A stretch of 64,000 nt of DNA from Bacillus sp. Marseille-P3661. GTDB taxonomy: Bacteria > Bacillota > Bacilli > Bacillales > Bacillaceae_J. The position numbers and the translations under genes are program-made. Within the stretch, counting starts at the first letter, position 1, and each line of letters starts with the position of its first letter. The stretch covers positions 693,042 to 757,041 of the forward strand of contig NZ_LT965954.1 of NCBI RefSeq assembly GCF_900240995.1. The letters are read 5' to 3'. This document shows positions 1-9,505 of the stretch, piece by piece. A model generated the notes under the pieces. That model had not been told where the DNA came from. It was given only the letters and a program-made list of their open reading frames with translations, and made no database searches.

Positions 1-300
1 CTTTTTCTCCTTTTCCTGTCAGAATCGAGGGCGGGTTCTGACTCGTTTGCAGCTTTTTCTCCTTTTCCTGTCAGAATTGAGGGCGGGTTCTGACTCGTTT
101 CAGGCTTTTTCTCCTTTTCCTGTCAGAATTGAGGGCGGGTTCTGACTCGTTTCAGGCTTTTTCTCCTTTTCCTGTCAGAATCAGTGACGGGTTCTGACTC
201 GATTTCTGCTTTTCCTTCTATCCCTGTCAGAATCCAGCTACCTTTCTGACTGTATTTCTGCTTTTCCCTCCTCTTCCTGTCAGAATCTTAATTTCATTCC
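1..300. repeat. 52-bp tandem repeat array (five to six units)
   Basis: The pyrimidine-rich block beginning CTTTTTCTCC recurs at about 1, 53, 105, 157, 209 and 261, a spacing of exactly 52 bp. The first four units are nearly identical and the last two are degenerate. Each of the first four carries an inverted pair GTCAGAA...TTCTGAC around a short GC-rich centre. No ORF or terminator explains it. Related units occur at 51885-52032. It is not CRISPR-like because whole units are conserved with no unique spacers. Confidence 0.85.
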
Positions 301-368
301 GACTCAAAGACGTCAAATCCTCTGTAAATACGGACAAGTGCCCTCTACTTTTCCGTTTTCCGATTTTA

Positions 369-1316
369 TTAACCTTTAATATGATCAGAATATTGCTTTA
401 ATGCCTGCAGGCTAGATATATCTTCAGGAAAAAGTGGTATATGCATAATTCGCTGTTTCGAAAATATTTTTTCAATCATTTGTAAATATTCATGCTCTTG
501 TGCTCTTCTTTTATTTAAAAAAGTACCATCTGCTTCTTCCGGTAATACCTTATTTATTATTAACCCATCCACATTAATACTATATTGGTTTAATTGATAC
601 AATGCCTTCTCTGTTTCAAGAATTGGAAGTCTTTCTGGAATTAGTACAAAATAATAGCCTGTCTTATTTTGGTTTAATAAAAGTTCCCTCACTTCTACAA
701 ATTTTTTTCGACGTTTCTGGAGCATCTCATAAATTGGATCCTCGACTGGTTCGCCATCATTTAGTAGCTGTGAGTAATTTTGGTTAATTTTCTTCCTCCT
801 ATTCACCATCCCATCTATCCAAGCTCCCATTAGTTCAGGTAAAGATAGCAAGCGGATAGTATGTCCAGTTGGGGCCGTATCAAAAATAATAAAATCAAAA
901 TTTGCTCGTTCTGTTAGCACAATTGAACATATACGATCAAAAATCGCTGCTTCCTCAGCACCAGGAGTTGCAACTGCCATGTCAATTTGACGATATGCTT
1001 CCGTCAGTAAAGTTGACTTGACCATTCCCTTTAAATTTCCTTTAACCTCATCAATATATGTTTTGGTTTCTATTGAAGGGTCAATTTCTAAAGCCCAAAG
1101 CCGCTCTTCAATCTTTTTCACTTCTCCACCAATACTTGTGTGGAAAATGTCGCCAACGTTATGTGCAGGGTCTGTTGAAATAAGCAGTGTTCTTTTTCCA
1201 CTTGCAGCAGCACGCCATGCAATAGCTGCTGCAGATGTTGATTTACCAACACCACCTTTGCCTCCTATAAATACTATTTGTTTATCCCATATTGCAGCCA
1301 ATCCACATTCCTCCAT
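369..1316 (-). CDS. ArsA/Get3-family P-loop ATPase
   Basis: The 315-residue protein has a deviant Walker A motif GGKGGVGKST at residues 18-27 and a DTAPTGHT switch motif, both typical of the ArsA/TRC40 family of SIMIBI ATPases. These act as dimers in arsenite efflux or tail-anchored protein handling, but many bacterial members have no known substrate. No ars genes lie nearby. I see no CxxC zinc pair like that of eukaryotic Get3. The gene starts 1 nt after the stop of the upstream 88-residue gene, so the two are probably translationally coupled. The ATG at 1316 may be replaced by a TTG five codons in, which has a better GGAGGA site. Family assignment is firm; the substrate is unknown. Confidence 0.9.
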   Translation of the reverse strand: MEECGLAAIWDKQIVFIGGKGGVGKSTSAAAIAWRAAASGKRTLLISTDPAHNVGDIFHTSIGGEVKKIEERLWALEIDPSIETKTYIDEVKGNLKGMVKSTLLTEAYRQIDMAVATPGAEEAAIFDRICSIVLTERANFDFIIFDTAPTGHTIRLLSLPELMGAWIDGMVNRRKKINQNYSQLLNDGEPVEDPIYEMLQKRRKKFVEVRELLLNQNKTGYYFVLIPERLPILETEKALYQLNQYSINVDGLIINKVLPEEADGTFLNKRRAQEHEYLQMIEKIFSKQRIMHIPLFPEDISSLQALKQYSDHIKG

Positions 1317-1317
1317 T

Positions 1318-1584
1318 TTAACAGCACCGAACTCCGTCTAGTGGTGATTTTTCCATTCCCATTCTAATATGCCATTGATGAAATCTCTCAATAATATAAG
1401 GGTAAAGTTCCAAAGTATAATAAAAAGCAGGATTTGGAATTCCTAACATTTCGGAATAGCAAAGAAATAAAAACACGTCCTCCTCGTCACGGAGTTCCCG
1501 GACTACTTCCGCTCGATGAGGCAAGCTGATCATTTCATCGTATAATTTGATTAGTTTCTTTAAAGATAGCTTTTTTTCAACCAA
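1318..1584 (-). CDS. cory-CC-star-type small protein, partner of the ArsA-like ATPase
   Basis: This is an 88-residue acidic/aromatic protein that ends in Cys-Cys immediately before the stop, the hallmark of the small 'cory-CC-star' family as I recall it. The start is a TTG with an AAAGGTG ribosome site about 8 nt upstream; no in-frame ATG is better placed. It lies directly before the ArsA-like gene with a 1-nt gap, which suggests that the two proteins work together. The terminal Cys pair could bind a soft metal or metalloid, but this is inference. No biochemical function is known to me. Confidence 0.7.
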   Translation of the reverse strand: MVEKKLSLKKLIKLYDEMISLPHRAEVVRELRDEEDVFLFLCYSEMLGIPNPAFYYTLELYPYIIERFHQWHIRMGMEKSPLDGVRCC

Positions 1585-1716
1585 ATCTTCATCACCTTTT
1601 CATATTTCTAAAAGCACTAGTTTAATTGAAAAATGCAAATCTTGTCCGATGGCGCAAACGAAAAATTTATCTTAACTTAACAAACATCTAAACATGTAAT
1701 TCGAAAGACTTCAAGA

Positions 1717-1756
1717 ATAAAAGGCATGTAAGATCAGATCCTCACATGCCTTAATA
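1717..1756 (-). terminator. intrinsic terminator of cstA
   Basis: Inverted repeat AAGGCATGT (1721-1729) / ACATGCCTT (1744-1752). On the minus strand it is followed by a T-rich stretch, and it sits directly downstream of the cstA stop. Confidence 0.8.
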
Positions 1757-1760
1757 ACCA

Positions 1761-3497
1761 TTACAATGTCCGATCAATATTATTATTTTTTTTAGTTAAA
1801 GCAGCCACCGCTTCAATGAAAATCCAGAATGTAAACCCTAAAATAATCGCACCAAATACAAACAGCAACATATTTCCGTCTGTAGTACCCCAACCAGACC
1901 AATCAAGAAAGACTTGTTGAGCCATTGCCCAAACCGTCATAAACATCAGGAATGCCATTGGAATTAATGTCACCAAATAGTTCCGACCTTGATTTTTCAA
2001 CCACATCGTAATGAGTAATAGTGTTATACCCGCTAAAAGTTGGTTTGATGTACCAAATAACGGCCATAATAGATATCCCCCTGAGCCAAAACCATTTGGA
2101 CCTTCTGGTAATAACACTAGCGCTGCGCTCGACACAACTGCGATTGTTGTGGCTACATGTGTTTTAGTTAATGATTGTATGTTGTACTCACTACCTAATT
2201 CTGCAATAATGTACCGCATTAAACGAACTGATGTATCTAGTGTGGTTGCCGCAAAGCTGACAACAATAACAGCTACAATTGTAGATGCAATATCAGCTGG
2301 AATACCAATACCTGTAGCAAGTTGCCCAGCACCTCCAATAAATGCCCCTAGTCCGCCGCCGCTAGCTGCTGCAAAACTGCTATATTTCGCGGTAAATTCA
2401 TCCACTGAAGGGAAAAAGGTAACGACTGCAATAATTGCGATTAAGGCCAGTGCACCTTCTCCAACAGCCCCTAAATATCCTACAAACTTAGCATCTGTTT
2501 CTTTATCTAATTGCTTGGATGAAGTTCCTGATGATACTAGACCGTGGAAACCTGAAATAGCACCACACGCAATTGTTATAAACAAAAGAGGAAACCATGA
2601 TACATCGGCACCTGGATTCGTCATCGGTGCTGTAACTTCTGGATTTGAAAATAATAAGCCTAAATATAAAATAGCTAAGCCAACCACCAATTGATGGGAA
2701 TTTATATAATCTCTCGGTTGTAATAACTTCCAAACCGGTAGTACTGATGCAATATAAACATAGATCATTAAAATAATAATCCAAACAAAAAATGCCATTG
2801 ACACTCCATTTAAACCAAATGCAACAATTTGGTCTGGACCACCAAAATAGTTAACTAAATCAATTTGCAAGGCAGGTACCCTGCTTGCGATAATTGCCGC
2901 ACCATACATAACTGCAAGCGCTATCAAGGATGGAAGTAACATATTTCCGCTTTTCCTATGGACTTTATAACCAATCCAAACGGCTAACGGAATTTGTATA
3001 AATACTGATAAAACTGCTGAAGGATTTGAAACAAATAGATTTGAAATAACCCAAGCAAAAACTGCATTAACCATTAAAACCAAAATTAAAATAATAAATA
3101 AAAACAATATTTTGCCACGTTTTCCAATAAACTTATTCGCAATCGTCCCAATGGATTGCCCCTTATTTCGTACAGATAAAACAAGCGCACCAAAATCATG
3201 AACACCAGCAGCAAAGACGGTTCCTAAAACTACCCAAAGGACAGCAGGCAGCCAACCCCAGTACACCGCTATCGCAGGTCCTACAATAGGTGCCGCACCT
3301 GCAACAGATGTAAAGTGATGTCCCCATAATACTAGTTTATTAGTTGGAACAAAATCGACTCCATCCTCGAATTGATGTGCAGGTGTTTTGTAATTCGGAT
3401 CTAAACGGTATATCTTTTCCGCTACAAATTTTGCATAATACATGTAACCTAAAAAGAAAACGACCATACCAATAACCGCTAACAAAATACCATACAT
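1761..3497 (-). CDS. cstA: CstA-family carbon starvation / peptide-pyruvate transporter
   Basis: The 578-residue protein is very hydrophobic, with roughly 14-16 membrane spans. An N-terminal region contains the HHFTSVAGAAPIVGPAIAVYWGW block, typical of the CstA family. Members carry peptides or pyruvate during carbon limitation. The length is typical of the short Gram-positive form. The gene stands alone and is divergent from the DUF1646 gene. No LytTR-type two-component regulator pair, which often accompanies the pyruvate-specific members, is adjacent. A GGGAGG site precedes the ATG. Confidence 0.92.
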   Translation of the reverse strand: MYGILLAVIGMVVFFLGYMYYAKFVAEKIYRLDPNYKTPAHQFEDGVDFVPTNKLVLWGHHFTSVAGAAPIVGPAIAVYWGWLPAVLWVVLGTVFAAGVHDFGALVLSVRNKGQSIGTIANKFIGKRGKILFLFIILILVLMVNAVFAWVISNLFVSNPSAVLSVFIQIPLAVWIGYKVHRKSGNMLLPSLIALAVMYGAAIIASRVPALQIDLVNYFGGPDQIVAFGLNGVSMAFFVWIIILMIYVYIASVLPVWKLLQPRDYINSHQLVVGLAILYLGLLFSNPEVTAPMTNPGADVSWFPLLFITIACGAISGFHGLVSSGTSSKQLDKETDAKFVGYLGAVGEGALALIAIIAVVTFFPSVDEFTAKYSSFAAASGGGLGAFIGGAGQLATGIGIPADIASTIVAVIVVSFAATTLDTSVRLMRYIIAELGSEYNIQSLTKTHVATTIAVVSSAALVLLPEGPNGFGSGGYLLWPLFGTSNQLLAGITLLLITMWLKNQGRNYLVTLIPMAFLMFMTVWAMAQQVFLDWSGWGTTDGNMLLFVFGAIILGFTFWIFIEAVAALTKKNNNIDRTL

Positions 3498-3910
3498 GAT
3501 AACGCCTCCCTTTCAATGAATTTCTGTAGTAGGTTCTTTGCCAATTGCAGTTTAAATAGATTATTGCCTACTAAAATCTTATTCAACATTTCGTTTATTA
3601 TGAACAATTGCCCCTTATACTTCAATTTAAATACAACAAATGTTATGTTTTTTATTTTGCCAATAATACTTTTGTAAATAGTTAATAGTTTCATATAAAG
3701 GAATATAATAATTTTGTATTTTATGAGTAAGCTAGTATAAGTCATCTCTAATATCACATGGTCACTGTTTATTCATCGTTGAGAGATGCTGATTTATATA
3801 ATAAAACCTAGTATGGAGGTGGTTATTTTATTTAATAAAAATAACCTTTACTTATAGCAGTTCTCTATAACTTTAACCATTCTAAAAATTCATACAAAGG
3901 AATGAACCGA
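3498..3910. other. intergenic region between divergent cstA and DUF1646 genes
   Basis: About 410 bp of AT-rich sequence between two divergent genes. It should hold both promoters, but I could not assign a convincing -35/-10 pair or a clean CcpA-type operator. No coding signal with a ribosome site is seen. Confidence 0.5.
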
Positions 3911-4918
3911 ATGATTGGATTATTCGTAATTTTAATATTAGTGTTATTTTTACCTTTTTCCGTAAAACAGGTCGAGCATAACTTAGAAATTTTCCTATTT
4001 ATTATGGGGTCTTCTGCTGCTGCTATTAGCGGAACAATGAATAGCTATTTAATTGAAAAAGCACTGTTTGACCCAATAAATATTACAATCGCTGTGTTAG
4101 TGGCTGGACTACTTACAAAATGGCTCCATGTTCCTCTTACAGCATCCATACTATCGTTAAGCAGAGCATTAACAGCTCGGTTCTTTCTAGCTTTAGTGGT
4201 TATCCTTTTGGGACTTGCATCAAGTATTATCACAGCAATTATTGCCGCTATAATTCTAGTTATTATCGTGAATGTACTTCCCTTAGAACGGCAATCTGAA
4301 ATTCGTTTCACTATCCTAGCATGTTTCTCAATTGGACTAGGGGCAGCGTTAACACCGATTGGGGAACCCCTATCTACGATTACCGTTAGTAAATTAAATG
4401 AGGACTTCTTTTATTTAATAAGGTTAATTGGTCCGGAGGTAATCTCAGCTGTTACTATGTTCGGAGCACTGACCTTCATTTTTGTAAAGCCGCATCGAGA
4501 TTCAACTAGTTTATCTTCTGGACAAAGTACAGAAAGCTATAATGAAATTATTATAAGATCAGCAAAAATCTACTTATTTGTTATGGGATTAACCTTCTTA
4601 GGTCATGGATTTGAGCCGCTAATTAATAAATATATTATCAACCTAGACCCGATGCTATTGTATTGGATTAATATGATTTCAGCTATTTTAGATAACGCCA
4701 CTCTTGCTGCTGCAGAAATTAGTCCGGCAATGGATCCAGAAACTATACGTGCTGTCTTGCTTGGTCTTATTATTAGCGGTGGTATGCTTATTCCAGGAAA
4801 CATTCCAAATATTATTGCAGCTGGTAAATTGAACATTACAAGTAAGGAATGGGCAAGTTTCGGTGTACCAGTTGGACTGCTTACGATGGCTGTTTATTTT
4901 ATTGTATTGTTTATCTAA
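3911..4918 (+). CDS. DUF1646 family membrane protein
   Basis: The protein of about 335 residues is almost entirely membrane spans (about 10-11). It has internal repeats of small-residue helices and a conserved LTPIGEPLST segment in the middle. That segment resembles ion-transporter-superfamily re-entrant loops, which suggests transport of an unknown ion or small solute. The start is set at the second ATG because AAAGGA lies 9 nt upstream of it; the ATG at 3902 overlaps that ribosome site. It stands alone, so context gives no substrate. Confidence 0.75.
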   Translation: MIGLFVILILVLFLPFSVKQVEHNLEIFLFIMGSSAAAISGTMNSYLIEKALFDPINITIAVLVAGLLTKWLHVPLTASILSLSRALTARFFLALVVILLGLASSIITAIIAAIILVIIVNVLPLERQSEIRFTILACFSIGLGAALTPIGEPLSTITVSKLNEDFFYLIRLIGPEVISAVTMFGALTFIFVKPHRDSTSLSSGQSTESYNEIIIRSAKIYLFVMGLTFLGHGFEPLINKYIINLDPMLLYWINMISAILDNATLAAAEISPAMDPETIRAVLLGLIISGGMLIPGNIPNIIAAGKLNITSKEWASFGVPVGLLTMAVYFIVLFI

Positions 4919-4958
4919 AAGCTTTTTTCACCCTCGTTTTTATTTGCCCTTAGAAGTC

Positions 4959-4996
4959 AAAAAAATGCACAAGCAGTCTATAACCGCTTGTGCATA
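4959..4996 (-). terminator. intrinsic terminator of the hemEHY operon
   Basis: ATGCACAAGC (4965-4974) pairs with GCTTGTGCAT (4986-4995). On the minus strand a run of T follows. It lies 8 nt beyond the hemY stop. Confidence 0.88.
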
Positions 4997-5003
4997 TACT
5001 TTA

Positions 5004-6440
5004 TCAGCTTGTTTGCATACTTTTTAGTTTTAAGAATTGTAAGACTTTCTGAACAGATTCTTCTCCCTGATCAATGCAGTCAGGTACGCCTAATCCTTCA
5101 TACGAAGCACCGGCTAAATAAACACCCGGTAAATGTGTGGTCATTTTTTCTTTAATAGTTTGAAGTCTTTGCTTATGACCTACAGTATACTGTGGCATTG
5201 AATCTTTCCATCTACTAATAATTGAAAACTCTGGTTTTGAAGTGATATTCATTATTTTATTTAGATCATTTAATACAGCATCGATGATTTCGTCATCTGA
5301 GCGATAAACAATTTCTTCATCTCCAGCTTTTCCTACATAGCAGCGAAGAATCACTTTTCCCTTTGGTGTTGAATGCGGCCACTTTTTATGTGTCCACGTA
5401 CAAGCAGTAATCGCATAGCCGCTATCTCGTGATACAACAAAGCCTGTTCCATCTATATCTTTTTTTATGACTTCCTCAGGAAATACCATTGCTACAGTGG
5501 CTACAGAAGTAGAAGGTACATCTTTTAATGGTTCAAAGAATGAATAATGAGAGAAAACTTCTGCTGTTTGTTGATGTGGTGTACAAACAACCACGCTGTC
5601 TGCCACCATTTCCTCACCATTAGACAATTGAAGTACATATAAATCCCCATTACGAGTTATATTTTCAACTCGTATATTTTTCTTTACAGAACCAGGTTGT
5701 AACTTTTCTTCCACTGCATGAACAATTGATTCTAATCCAGTCGTCGGAGTTAAAAACATCCCTTTCGACTTTTTCTTTGTTTTTTCCTGGGACTTAGGAG
5801 TTTTTGGCGTTGCACTTTTCATTCCAAGCATTAAACTTCTTGATTTTTGCTCGACTTCATAGAATTGTGGAAAGGTAGCCATTAAGCTCATTTGATCGAT
5901 ATCGCCAGCATATATTCCCGAAAGGAGTGGCTCAATTAAATGATCAACTACTTCATCACCCAATCTTCTTCGGAAAAACTTACCCAATGACTGATCTCCA
6001 CTTTTATTTGAACGGGGAATGAAGAGATCAGCACCAGCACGTATTTTCCCAATAGGACTAAATAAACCTGACAATGCAAATGGCGCTATTTTTGTAGGAA
6101 TCCCCATAATAGCTCCACCGGGCATAGGATGGAGTTTATCTTTTACTAAAACATAAGATTTACCCGCACTGTTAGCTACGAGCTTATCCTTTAATCCTAC
6201 CTCTTCAACAAGTCTGGAAGCACTTAATTTACGTGCTAAAAATGAATCTGGTCCCTTTTCAATTACATAACCGTTTTCAGTATATGTTTCAATTTTTCCA
6301 CCTAAACGATTAGATCCTTCTATTAATAACGTTTCAAGTGGTAAAGAATTTACACGTGTTTCTTTTTGTAAGTAGTAGGTTGCTGCAAGGCCAGTAATTC
6401 CACCACCAATTACAACAACTCTTTTGTTTTGTTGACTCAC
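5004..6440 (-). CDS. hemY: HemY/CgoX: coproporphyrinogen III (protoporphyrinogen) oxidase
   Basis: The 478-residue FAD enzyme has an N-terminal dinucleotide motif VVIGGGITGLAATYYLQ, and its C-terminal part contains the GxGVPDCI-type FAD-binding end. It is the Gram-positive oxygen-dependent oxidase of the coproporphyrin-dependent heme pathway and acts on coproporphyrinogen III. It is the last gene of hemE-hemH-hemY, separated from hemH by one base. A Lys-rich stretch at about residues 207-225 is a small insertion of unknown role. Confidence 0.95.
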   Translation of the reverse strand: MSQQNKRVVVIGGGITGLAATYYLQKETRVNSLPLETLLIEGSNRLGGKIETYTENGYVIEKGPDSFLARKLSASRLVEEVGLKDKLVANSAGKSYVLVKDKLHPMPGGAIMGIPTKIAPFALSGLFSPIGKIRAGADLFIPRSNKSGDQSLGKFFRRRLGDEVVDHLIEPLLSGIYAGDIDQMSLMATFPQFYEVEQKSRSLMLGMKSATPKTPKSQEKTKKKSKGMFLTPTTGLESIVHAVEEKLQPGSVKKNIRVENITRNGDLYVLQLSNGEEMVADSVVVCTPHQQTAEVFSHYSFFEPLKDVPSTSVATVAMVFPEEVIKKDIDGTGFVVSRDSGYAITACTWTHKKWPHSTPKGKVILRCYVGKAGDEEIVYRSDDEIIDAVLNDLNKIMNITSKPEFSIISRWKDSMPQYTVGHKQRLQTIKEKMTTHLPGVYLAGASYEGLGVPDCIDQGEESVQKVLQFLKLKSMQTS

Positions 6441-6441
6441 T

Positions 6442-7383
6442 TTATTCGCCTACTTCTTGGAGTTTTTGAATAACTACATTACTTAGCGCTTGAATAAACT
6501 TTGGATGTATATTCGGCATAGGTGGGCGGTAATAGTTGCCACCAATTTCTTTTGTAACGACTTTGCATTCAAAATCATTATCATATAGGACTTCTAAATG
6601 ATCGGATACAAACCCTACTGGTGCATATACAAAGCTCGTAAAGCCTTTTTGCTTATGTAGATCTCTTGTAAGATCTTGAACATCTGGTCCCAGCCATGGC
6701 TCAGGTGTATTCCCGGCACTTTGCCAGCCTATTTCATAATTTTTTATATCTGTTTGTTCCACTATTAACTTTGCTGTTTCTTCTAGTTGCTGCGGATATG
6801 GGTCACCCATTCCGATAATTTTTTCAGGGAGACTGTGTGCAGAAACAATTAATACCGCATTGGTTCTTTCAGTTTCCGACATGCTATCAAAGATATTTTT
6901 AATATTCTCTGACCAATAATCAATAAATAATGGTTCTTTATACCATGATTCGATTGAATAGATCGTTGGACCACCAATTTTCTCAGACTCTTCAACAGCC
7001 CGTCCATTATATGATTTAATACTGAACGTTGAAAAATGTGGGGCAAGCACAATACTAATTGCTTCCTCTATTCCATCATTTTTCATTGCATGAATAGCAT
7101 CCTCAACAAACGGCTCAATATGTTTGAGTCCCAAATATAACTCAAATTCAACATCAGGAACTTCTTTATTAAGATTAGCTTGTAAGGCTTCTGCCTGCTG
7201 CTTAGTTATTTTAGCTAATGGTGAAATTCCACCAATCGCATCATAACGTCTTCGTAAATCTTCTATCATTTCCGGTGATGGCTTACGGCCATGGCGGATA
7301 TGTGTATAATACCGTTCTAAATCCTCTTCCTTGTACGGCGTACCATAGGCCATTACAAGCAAGCCGATTTTTCGTTTTGTCAT
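6442..7383 (-). CDS. hemH: HemH/CpfC: coproporphyrin ferrochelatase
   Basis: The 313-residue class II chelatase inserts Fe2+ into coproporphyrin III. The catalytic region includes the SAHSLPEKI motif with the metal-binding His, and later the [11 protein letters not shown] segment with the conserved Glu. The length is normal for Bacillus ferrochelatase (about 310). It is tightly linked to hemY (1-nt gap) and 34 nt downstream of hemE, so it is certainly co-transcribed. Confidence 0.96.
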   Translation of the reverse strand: MTKRKIGLLVMAYGTPYKEEDLERYYTHIRHGRKPSPEMIEDLRRRYDAIGGISPLAKITKQQAEALQANLNKEVPDVEFELYLGLKHIEPFVEDAIHAMKNDGIEEAISIVLAPHFSTFSIKSYNGRAVEESEKIGGPTIYSIESWYKEPLFIDYWSENIKNIFDSMSETERTNAVLIVSAHSLPEKIIGMGDPYPQQLEETAKLIVEQTDIKNYEIGWQSAGNTPEPWLGPDVQDLTRDLHKQKGFTSFVYAPVGFVSDHLEVLYDNDFECKVVTKEIGGNYYRPPMPNIHPKFIQALSNVVIQKLQEVGE

Positions 7384-7417
7384 TATTTCACCTCATCAAG
7401 TCGATTCATGTTTCTAT

Positions 7418-8467
7418 TTAGGCTCTTAATTTTTCAGCTGAGTATTCATGTATAAATTTCGTAAGTTTCTGTAAAGTTTCTACTTTCACATCAGGAAATA
7501 CACCATGACCTAAATTAAAAATGTAGCCAGGTTGTTTCATACCTTGATCCAAAATCGCTTTTGCACGCTCCTCAATTACTTCCCAAGGAGCTAATAAAAT
7601 GGCTGGGTCAAGATTACCTTGCACTGTTTTCGATATTCCAAGCTTCCTCGCTTCATCAATTTGCATACGCCAGTCAAGGCCTACAACATCGAGCGGTAAA
7701 TCGTGCCATTCTTGTGCTAAATGACTTGCTCCAACTCCAAACATAATTAATGGAACGTTCTTTTCACGAAGCTCTGTAAAAATATGATTCATTATTGGTT
7801 TAATAAACAGGCGATAGTCTGCAACATTTAACGCCCCTACCCATGAATCAAAAATTTGAACAGCTTTCGCGCCTGCATCAATTTGTGATTTTACGTAAGT
7901 AATTGTCATAGTTCCAAGCTTGTCCATTAATTTAAACCAAGCCTCGGGCTGTGAATACATAAATGCTTTTGTTTTATTATAATTTTTAGAAGGACCGCCT
8001 TCAATCATGTAACTTGCAAGTGTAAATGGTGCTCCTGCGAATCCAATTAAAGGGACGGATAATTGCTCATTTACTAATAACTTAATAGTATCGAGAACAT
8101 ATGGTACATCACTTTCCGGATCTATTTCCCCTAGTTTCTCAACGTCTTCCATTGAACGAATTGGATTTGAAATTACAGGACCAATTCCTGATTTAATATC
8201 TACATCCACACCAATTGATGGCAATGGTGACATAATATCTTTATACAAAATAGCGGCATCTACATCATATTGCTCCACTGGCAATCTTGTAACATATGCG
8301 CAAAGCTCCGGCTGATGTGTTATTTCAAATAGAGAATATTTCTCTTTTAGTTTTCTATATTCAGGTTGTGACCGCCCCGCTTGCCTCATATACCAACAGG
8401 GTACGTAATCAGTTTTCTCGCCTCTTGCTGCTTTTAATAATGTGTCATTAAATTTCTGGTTATTCAT
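7418..8467 (-). CDS. hemE: HemE: uroporphyrinogen decarboxylase
   Basis: The protein of about 349 residues removes four acetate carboxyls from uroporphyrinogen III to give coproporphyrinogen III. The signature [12 protein letters not shown] near the N-terminus and a [13 protein letters not shown] segment are diagnostic. I start at the ATG of MNNQKF because an AAAGGTG site lies about 10 nt upstream; the longer ORF adds 12 poorly supported residues. It is the first gene of the heme operon, and its promoter should lie in the roughly 290 bp up to 8758. Confidence 0.95.
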   Translation of the reverse strand: MNNQKFNDTLLKAARGEKTDYVPCWYMRQAGRSQPEYRKLKEKYSLFEITHQPELCAYVTRLPVEQYDVDAAILYKDIMSPLPSIGVDVDIKSGIGPVISNPIRSMEDVEKLGEIDPESDVPYVLDTIKLLVNEQLSVPLIGFAGAPFTLASYMIEGGPSKNYNKTKAFMYSQPEAWFKLMDKLGTMTITYVKSQIDAGAKAVQIFDSWVGALNVADYRLFIKPIMNHIFTELREKNVPLIMFGVGASHLAQEWHDLPLDVVGLDWRMQIDEARKLGISKTVQGNLDPAILLAPWEVIEERAKAILDQGMKQPGYIFNLGHGVFPDVKVETLQKLTKFIHEYSAEKLRA

Positions 8468-8758
8468 TACTATCCAACACCTTTCTGTAAACACATCTAT
8501 CATTATGTTTATACTTTTTCAATACATGTTCCTTGCGGCTCATTTATACAATACAATATCAACTATAATCTAAATAATTATTTTATGTATATACACATTG
8601 GTAAACTGTCATAAATTTGACGATATCTTCAACGTTTTTCAGCATAAAAACAAGAACATTCCATCTCCGTTATTGTTAGGTTTCTAACATCTTTTCATTC
8701 TATGTTATCATATATAACTTTTGTTTCCTTAGTTTCTTCAACTATTAACCATTTCTAT

Positions 8759-9427
8759 TCAAAATATCCTCGTGAAAACTTGATCTAATCCTGAAAAAAC
8801 TGCAGGGATCACTTTATGAAATATAGGAGTAATTGTATATTGATCTAATGGTGTGATCACTAAAATCAAAAAAATTAATATCCCGTAATTTTCATACTTG
8901 GTAAGTACAACTCTAATTTTCGGTGGGGCAAGATCTTCAACCATGCGATAGCCATCCAAAGGTGGAAAAGGTAATAAATTAAACATAAATAATATCAGGT
9001 TTAATAAAATGAATAAGTTGAAAAACTGGTATAATGTATCAACAACATTAGCAGGTAGATTAGTTAGTATGAAATCACTAGAGAGTAATGAGTACCATAA
9101 GAAAAAACCTACTAAGACAAGTATAAAATTACTTAATGGCCCTGCCAATGAAACCAATATTCCCATTAAGCGTGGTCGTTTGAAATATGCCCGGTTAACT
9201 GGTACCGGCCTTGCCCATCCAAACCCAGCAATAAAGATCATAATAGTTCCGAAAATGTCTAAATGTGCTAATGGTGAGAGCGTTAACCGACCTTGCTTTT
9301 GGGCTGTTGGATCACCAAAACGATACGCAACATAGGCATGTGCAAACTCATGTACTGAAAATGCAATTGCCAGCACAAGTATTAATAAAGGAATATCTTT
9401 TAAAGGAAAGGCTAAAAATTGTTCCAT
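8759..9427 (-). CDS. M50-family site-2-type membrane metalloprotease
   Basis: The 222-residue protein has about five to six membrane spans. The zinc motif HEFAH lies at residues 26-30, and a second conserved block NLLPFPPLDGYR supplies the third ligand Asp. Length and motifs fit the short YwhC-like bacterial site-2 protease group, without PDZ or CBS domains. The substrate is unknown. It has its own transcription unit, because a terminator lies between it and ecsC. Confidence 0.88.
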   Translation of the reverse strand: MEQFLAFPLKDIPLLILVLAIAFSVHEFAHAYVAYRFGDPTAQKQGRLTLSPLAHLDIFGTIMIFIAGFGWARPVPVNRAYFKRPRLMGILVSLAGPLSNFILVLVGFFLWYSLLSSDFILTNLPANVVDTLYQFFNLFILLNLILFMFNLLPFPPLDGYRMVEDLAPPKIRVVLTKYENYGILIFLILVITPLDQYTITPIFHKVIPAVFSGLDQVFTRIF

Positions 9428-9470
9428 AATATCGCATCCTATTTCGTAGTAATTTCAATTTTATATACAT

Positions 9471-9504
9471 AAAACAACCCCCTATCCCTTTAAGATAGTG
9501 GGGT
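9471..9504 (-). terminator. terminator downstream of ecsC
   Basis: ACCCCCTATC (9477-9486) and GATAGTGGGGT (9494-9504) form a stem. On the minus strand a T-rich tail follows, and ecsC ends 2 nt before it. Confidence 0.75.
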
Positions 9505-9505
9505 A

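Noticed and set aside
1-300. CRISPR array
   Set aside because: Whole 52-bp units are conserved and no unique spacers separate short repeats; no cas genes are present.
2011-2694. 227-residue plus-strand ORF inside cstA
   Set aside because: It is antisense to a clear transporter gene, has low-complexity composition and lacks a ribosome site.
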